From: Anaeramoeba flamelloides
Taxonomy: Eukaryota; Metamonada; Anaeramoebidae
Length of the DNA stretch: 64,000 bases
Assembly: GCA_027625915.1 (NCBI GenBank)
Contig: JANTQA010000029.1
Coordinates: 5,456,001 to 5,520,000, forward strand
Direction: 5' to 3'
Shown here: positions 59,011 to 64,000 of the stretch, piece after piece
How the letters are laid out: each line of letters starts with the position of its first letter
How positions within the stretch are numbered: position 1 is the stretch's first letter
The notes under the pieces: generated by a model
What the model was told of the DNA's origin: nothing
Seen by the model: the letters and a program-made list of their open reading frames with translations, nothing else
Database searches by the model: none
Position numbers and translations under genes: made by a program

Positions 59011-61759
59011 CTTAAAGAGAAATCGAGTCGCTATCATATATAAATCTAATATATTATTTCAAGGGTTTAAAGGTCTTAAAAAATTCGATTCATAAAATAT
59101 TATACAAAGTTGTGCTCTATCAAGAAAAATAATTTTTCTATTAGAAAAAAAAAACACCAATGAATTTTCAATAAAAATCTGAATTTTGACACACACTTAA
59201 ATGCTTAATATCCAATCTAAAGACTTGATATTTACAAATCTTCTAATTAAATTTGTCTCTGAATCTAAACTAGTTGTTAAAAAATTCATTTTTTTTTTTT
59301 TAAATTAATAATCTACCAATAGATTATTTTGGCAAATTATTTTGCAAATATTGGCAATATATTTTATAAAATAGTAATTAGACTTTATGTATTGTAAAAA
59401 TAAACCCAATCTTTTGTTTTTTATGTTAAGGATTATTGAGTTTATCTTTGGAATCAAATAAATATATAAATAGTTACTTTTAAATGCACCAAATATGAAT
59501 TATTAAACACTATAATAATTTTATTTTTATTTTATGATTGAAAAAATTATTATAAATTTATTTTCCAAAATGATACTTTTAAAATATTATAATTTTTAAA
59601 AAAAGCAATTTATTGTTCAATAATATTTAGAATACCCTTATAAGAACACATAGAACACATAAACTTTCATGTGATTTACTTTTGTTTCAACAATCTTTGT
59701 TATGTGTCGAATTTATTACAAAGCTAACCCCTTAAGTAACAAAAAAATTCCAAAATTTCAACTTTTTTATACAGTTTATTTTGCAAGAATTCAAAAAAAT
59801 GTACTCAGGTAGATTTTTTTATCAATAAAATAAAATTTAAAATTCATATATTATTCGTATTGGCTTTCAAATTTTCCCAGATCTCCAAATTAATCAATTT
59901 AATTTCAATATAAACTCCAATTCAAACATTTTTAACACTAATCAGCATTTTTAGACAATTTTTTAAAAAGATATTTAAGAACTTTGCCTGATGAATACTG
60001 ATGATTAGAACTGTAAAAATGGTATATAAATGGTGATTTTTTTTCAAAAATTCTTGGTTTTTTATACCAAAAATAAGATAATATTTTTTTCGTATGATCT
60101 ACTTTTTACATTATCATACCATTAAACTTTTTAGAGATTTTTTAACCACCAAATCCTAATATGATTTACATATAATTATATACTTTAATTTTATATCCCC
60201 ACTCCCACTAAAAAATATAATTACTTGAGTTTCTATTAAAGGTGAAAATTTTGATTTTTTTTTTTTTTTTTTACACATTCTAAACTTTATTATATAAAAA
60301 TATTTCATTTTGAAAACATTATATGTAATATATATTTTTTTTATAACAAGGTTTCAAAAGTTACTAATTAAATTATTAAAGAAATTTATATATTTATATA
60401 AGAATAATAATAAATAAAGGCCAACTTTCTTTTGATAATTTTATTTGAATATAATTATTCCATTAATTTTTATTTAAAAAATTAATAAATAAAAGAAAAA
60501 AACAACAATTGAAAAAAAAAAAAATCAGATTATTTTGGGCCTTGACTTAAATAAGGATTAAAAAAAAATAAATAAATTTTAATAATTAAAAAAATTGTTA
60601 CCTATTATTAAAGTAATTTTTGTCATTTAAATAGTATTTTCTTGTGATTTACCATTTGAAAATATTAGAAAAAAGACACACTAAATAAGTATATAGGTTA
60701 AAAAAAAAATTAATAAAAAAATAAAACCAGTTTTCAGTTTAATGATTGTAGTTTTCAGAGGCAAATTACATATTTGGAAATGATTTAAATAACTATTTAC
60801 AAGAATTAAATTTCTTTTGAAAATTACAAAATTTGAATTAGTTTTTCACATTGTTTCTTTTTTCTTTTTTTCAATTTTTTATTGAGATCAAATTGATTTT
60901 TCATGTGCAATTTTTTTTTTTTATTATAAAAACTATAATTACTTAGTAAAAAATTGTTACTTATAGGTTATTAACACTGTTAAAATAATTATAGAAAAAT
61001 TATATTGATTTATATTGGAATTTTCTTTGATCTTCAAATTGAAGATCAAAATGTACATATTATTTTTTTTCTCAAAGTTTAGTTCATAGAATTTAAGTAT
61101 TTTGGTTTTTCAATTTTTTAAGAAAATCAATTCGTTGATTATATTTACTTTATATGAATATCAAACATCCGTTAATATATATTATTATACTTATTTCTTA
61201 TTTGTTATTCAAATGAAAATTCTAAAAAAATAATTGATATTTAGAATATTTTTTTTCAGCTAGATTTACAAAAAAAGTTTAAATATCAGGAAATAGGTGT
61301 ACTTTATTATTATTTTTTGAAAACTTATTTAAGAAAATTCATGGTTGTAAAAATTTTAAGATAAAAGTATAATTTTAAATTAGATTTTACCTTTGAAAAT
61401 TAATGGAAAAATATAAAATAAATTTGTAAAAAAATCAAAAATGTCAAAAGATCAAATAAAATAAAAAAAAAATTTGATTTTTTTTATGTAAAGTAAATTA
61501 AAGCAGAAATGTATTCTTGAATATTGAACGAAGAAACTTCGTTAACATTAAAAAGAAAGTTAATATTTAGAAATTAGAAAAGAAAAAAAAAATTAATAGA
61601 ATTCAATAAAAAATGGAAAAAAAAAGTAAAAAATTTAAAGAAAAGATTTTTAAAATTGATAATATGTAATATTTATAGAGAATATTTTTAGAATATAATA
61701 AATATTAACAAATCAAAATAAAATAAAAAAAAACGAAAAATAAAAAAAATAAAAAATGA
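59011..61759. other. Intergenic
   Basis: AT-rich DNA, including a diverged repeat (about 59160-59660) matching 51960-52560. No gene, RNA or clear element. Confidence 0.55.
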
Positions 61760-62231
61760 TTAAATCATTCCAACATCTTTAACATTTCTTCTTAAAATTG
61801 CATCTTTAACTGCATCAAATGAATGTTGCATGTTTTCTGTATCAGTTGCGCACGTGAAATGAACAGTCACATCTTTGTCTGGGTTTCTGTTCAGTGAAAG
61901 GAATTTTTCTTTAAGATATTCAGATGCATTATCAAAGTCACATCCTCCTTCGTAATCTTTGAAGCACACATTAAGATCAACAGTTTTGATTTTTTTTCTA
62001 AATAAATCTGCTTTGTTTAAAAAGAGGCAAATTGAAGTATCGGTAAACCATCTCGAATTGCAAATTTCTTCAAACAGCATAAGTGCTTCAGTCATTCTGT
62101 TTTTCGTGCTATCTTCGAATAAATTTTGATCATATTCACTCAATGAGGCACAAAATATCACAACAGTTACACCAGAGAAGCAATGAATCCATTTCTTTCT
62201 TTCGTTTCTTTGTCCACCAACATCAAATAAA
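61760..62231 (-). CDS. G protein alpha subunit, C-terminal exon (partial gene)
   Basis: This 156-codon terminal exon starts at 62231 after the acceptor TTAATAG, in phase 2. It begins LFDVGGQRNERKKWIHCF (switch II with the catalytic Gln), then VVIFCASLSEYDQ, CLFLNKADLF (NKxD guanine-specificity motif) and VHFTCATDT (TCAT motif), ending NVKDVGMI. These are unmistakable heterotrimeric G-alpha features; the protein couples seven-helix receptors to effectors at the plasma membrane. The final residues lack the Cys at -4 that pertussis toxin modifies in Gi-type subunits. The P-loop and helical domain must lie in upstream exons, which I could not find up to 64000; either intron 1 is longer than 1.7 kb or the gene is incomplete here. 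Confidence 0.93.
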
Positions 62232-62530
62232 CTATTAATTTTTTATCAAGTATGAAATTAATTAATATTACAAAACAAGCACATACAGATAATATATGTA
62301 TTTATGTATGTATGTATGAGAGAGAGAAGAAGATTGAGGAATAAATAGAATTTTTGGATTTTAAAAAAAAAATTATGAAAATGTTCTCTTAATGACGGGG
62401 TACCAAATGAATTCGTAATCTACAACACAAATGCAAACTAATTATATTGGTTTAAGTGATTATGATCGGGTATTGAAGAATTAAAATAATTTTTTTTTGG
62501 AACAAATGACTATTTTTTTTTGATTTTACT
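62232..62530. other. G-alpha intron, proximal part
   Basis: AT-rich; contains short GTAT repeats (62298-62316). A small GC-richer patch at 62395-62430 (minus strand YEFIWYPVIKRTFS) follows an acceptor-like TTGTAG but does not match G-alpha. Confidence 0.45.
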
Positions 62531-62730
62531 TTTTGTTCTGTTGTAAAAAGCCACTAACCAGGGCATTAAAAGTACACCCAAGAAGATAGTTATACAATTA
62601 GTTTTTCATTTAAGTTAGTTATATGTAAATATTTAACCAATTGCTCGGTGAAATTGAATAATTTTAGCAAAAATTAATACAACTCTTAATTACTGCTTTG
62701 TAGTTAGTGGGATTTTACAAAATAACAAAA
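62531..62730. mobile_element. MITE-like inverted-repeat element (about 200 bp)
   Basis: TGTAAAAAGCCACTAAC (62542-62558) pairs with GTTAGTGGGATTTTACA (62703-62719), and the similarity continues weakly outward through TTTTGTT. The centre is AT-rich and non-coding. Probably inserted in the first intron or upstream region of the G-alpha gene. Confidence 0.55.
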
Positions 62731-64000
62731 AATAAAATCAAAGAAAACGACATTTTAATATTATTGAAGAAGTGCAATTTACACTTTAGATTTCCTTTTA
62801 GTTAAATTTCCTCAAAGGTAATTTGAGTGTATAATCATTGATTTTACGATTATTCATATGAAAAGCATACCAAAATTATTTTTTATATTTAAATAGCAAA
62901 AGCAAAAAATCAAAAAAAAAAATAAGCTAGAAAGAAAAAAGCTAAAAATCAAAAAAATTATTTAAAAAGAGATTTATAAGAAGCAATTGATAAACTATTG
63001 ACAAAAAAACAAAAAAAGCAATGCTATTAGTTTTATTAAGAACACTCAAAATCACAGACTCGACACTTTTGGTTTAATTTAGTTTGATTCGATAGGTGGA
63101 CATGAATGTTCATTTGGAAGGTAAATGGTTAATTGTTGTAGTTTTTTAATTTTTTTCTTTGATCTGATTTTTTTTTTTTAGCTCTTTGGTATTTTTTGCT
63201 TTTGCTTTTTCAATTTTCTTTTAGAGTTACTCATACTGTCGTGTTTCAGTATCTAAGTATTAGCAAGTGGCCACTTGAACTTTTACTTTTGTAAATCTTC
63301 TTTTCAGTATAAAGAAAATTCAGACACGGAAAAAATGGAAATAAATAAAAAATAGATATTTTTTCGAAAAAAAAAATTTTTTTTTTTGAATCATCAGTTC
63401 TATAACTTTTTAAAAACTGTCTGGCATTCTTATTCACAAAAAAATGAAAAAAGGCTGCAAAGAATTCGAAAAATAATTAATTTGTGAAATTTTCCTGATA
63501 AAATTTCTTGACACACCTATTATGGTTGAATATTTTGTTTCAAACAAAATAAAACTCTCTTTTGGGGGTTTCCAGGCATTTTGACAATTTTTTCACATCT
63601 TATTTATGAATTGGAACATAAAATGAATATAATTAGCAACAGCCGAAAGTTGGTATATATATATATATTGATATTTTTGTATTAATTTATTTTTGTGTAT
63701 TTTTATGTGAAACCTTTATTTTTGTGAAAAATTAAAATAAAAATTCTGTGTTTATTCAAATTTTTTTTTTATAGTTTTAGATTTTTTAATTTTATTGCTT
63801 ATATTTCTTATTAAAAATGAAAATGTAAATTATATATAAAGATATATTTTCATATATTTATATTTGTTTAGCAAGTTTATTGAAGCTATCATCAAAAACT
63901 TAATGTAAAGACAATTAATTTAATAATCATAACACTGGCAGAAAGTGTATATTTTTTCTAAAATTGTAATTTGTTAGAGAGAATTAAAAAAGTTAATAGA
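62731..64000. other. Intergenic or G-alpha intron to window end
   Basis: AT-rich apart from 63050-63290. On the plus strand there, a short open stretch FDSIGGHECSFG lies between TTTAATTTAG and GTAAATGG, followed by strong pyrimidine-AG sites near 63170-63181 and 63215-63225. That could be a small spliced gene or chance. A TA repeat is at 63655-63668. Nothing else seen. Confidence 0.35.

Noticed and set aside
1-64000. tRNA, rRNA, snRNA and CRISPR signatures
   Set aside because: I looked for T-loop/D-loop motifs, U6-like sequence and regularly spaced repeats by eye and found none. A covariance-model scan would be needed to exclude them firmly.

Overview
This window is extremely AT-rich eukaryotic DNA (long A/T runs, short TA microsatellites, Lys/Asn/Ile-rich proteins, standard stop codons, GT-AG introns). 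The gene set is an actin, small-GTPase and heterotrimeric-G-protein signalling repertoire typical of an amoeboid protist: a Ras-BTB-BTB-CaaX fusion, a PH-RhoGAP-SH3 protein, ADF/cofilin, a G-alpha subunit, a PAQR receptor and a large PH/coiled-coil protein, plus eIF2-beta and a divergent H3/H4 pair. I infer a free-living amoeba-like protist; Anaeramoeba (Metamonada) is my best guess from gene style. That is inference, not a database result.

Layout. 1-5.6 kb: gene-poor, with a 140-bp direct repeat and a coding-like relic. 5.6-6.8 kb (+): GTPase-BTB-BTB gene. 10.8-13.1 kb (-): 768-aa PH/low-complexity/coiled-coil protein. 16.6-18.1 kb: two inverted-repeat transposon-like elements. 19.1-21.5 kb (-): two-exon PAQR receptor whose exon phases match. 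23.4-23.9 kb: a non-autonomous element with Tc1/mariner-like ends. 27.5-43.5 kb: a large imperfect palindrome whose two arms each carry a four-exon eIF2-beta gene, head to head and transcribed outward, around a 5.5-kb spacer with two further transposon-like elements. The left arm has extra insertions in intron 2. 46.9-48.9 kb: histone H4 (-) and a histone H3 variant (+), divergently arranged. 53.8-54.2 kb (+): ADF/cofilin. 56.4-59.0 kb (-): multi-exon PH-RhoGAP-SH3 gene. 61.8-62.2 kb (-): last exon of a G-alpha gene whose 5' exons are not visible here.

Most remarkable: (i) the H3 variant keeps the ARTK start and a canonical fold, but its tail is lengthened by about 45 residues made of 22 Gly-X-Lys triplets encoded by a 9-bp minisatellite; (ii) the two eIF2-beta copies carry homopolymer frameshifts in different exons, so neither is intact as written; (iii) the Ras-like domain has lost the DxxGQ motif, and the RhoGAP domain has lost its arginine finger. 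The genes look like independent single loci, except for the probable shared H3/H4 intergenic region. Everything between genes is AT-rich sequence with dispersed repeats, MITE-like elements and several short coding-like relics I could not identify.
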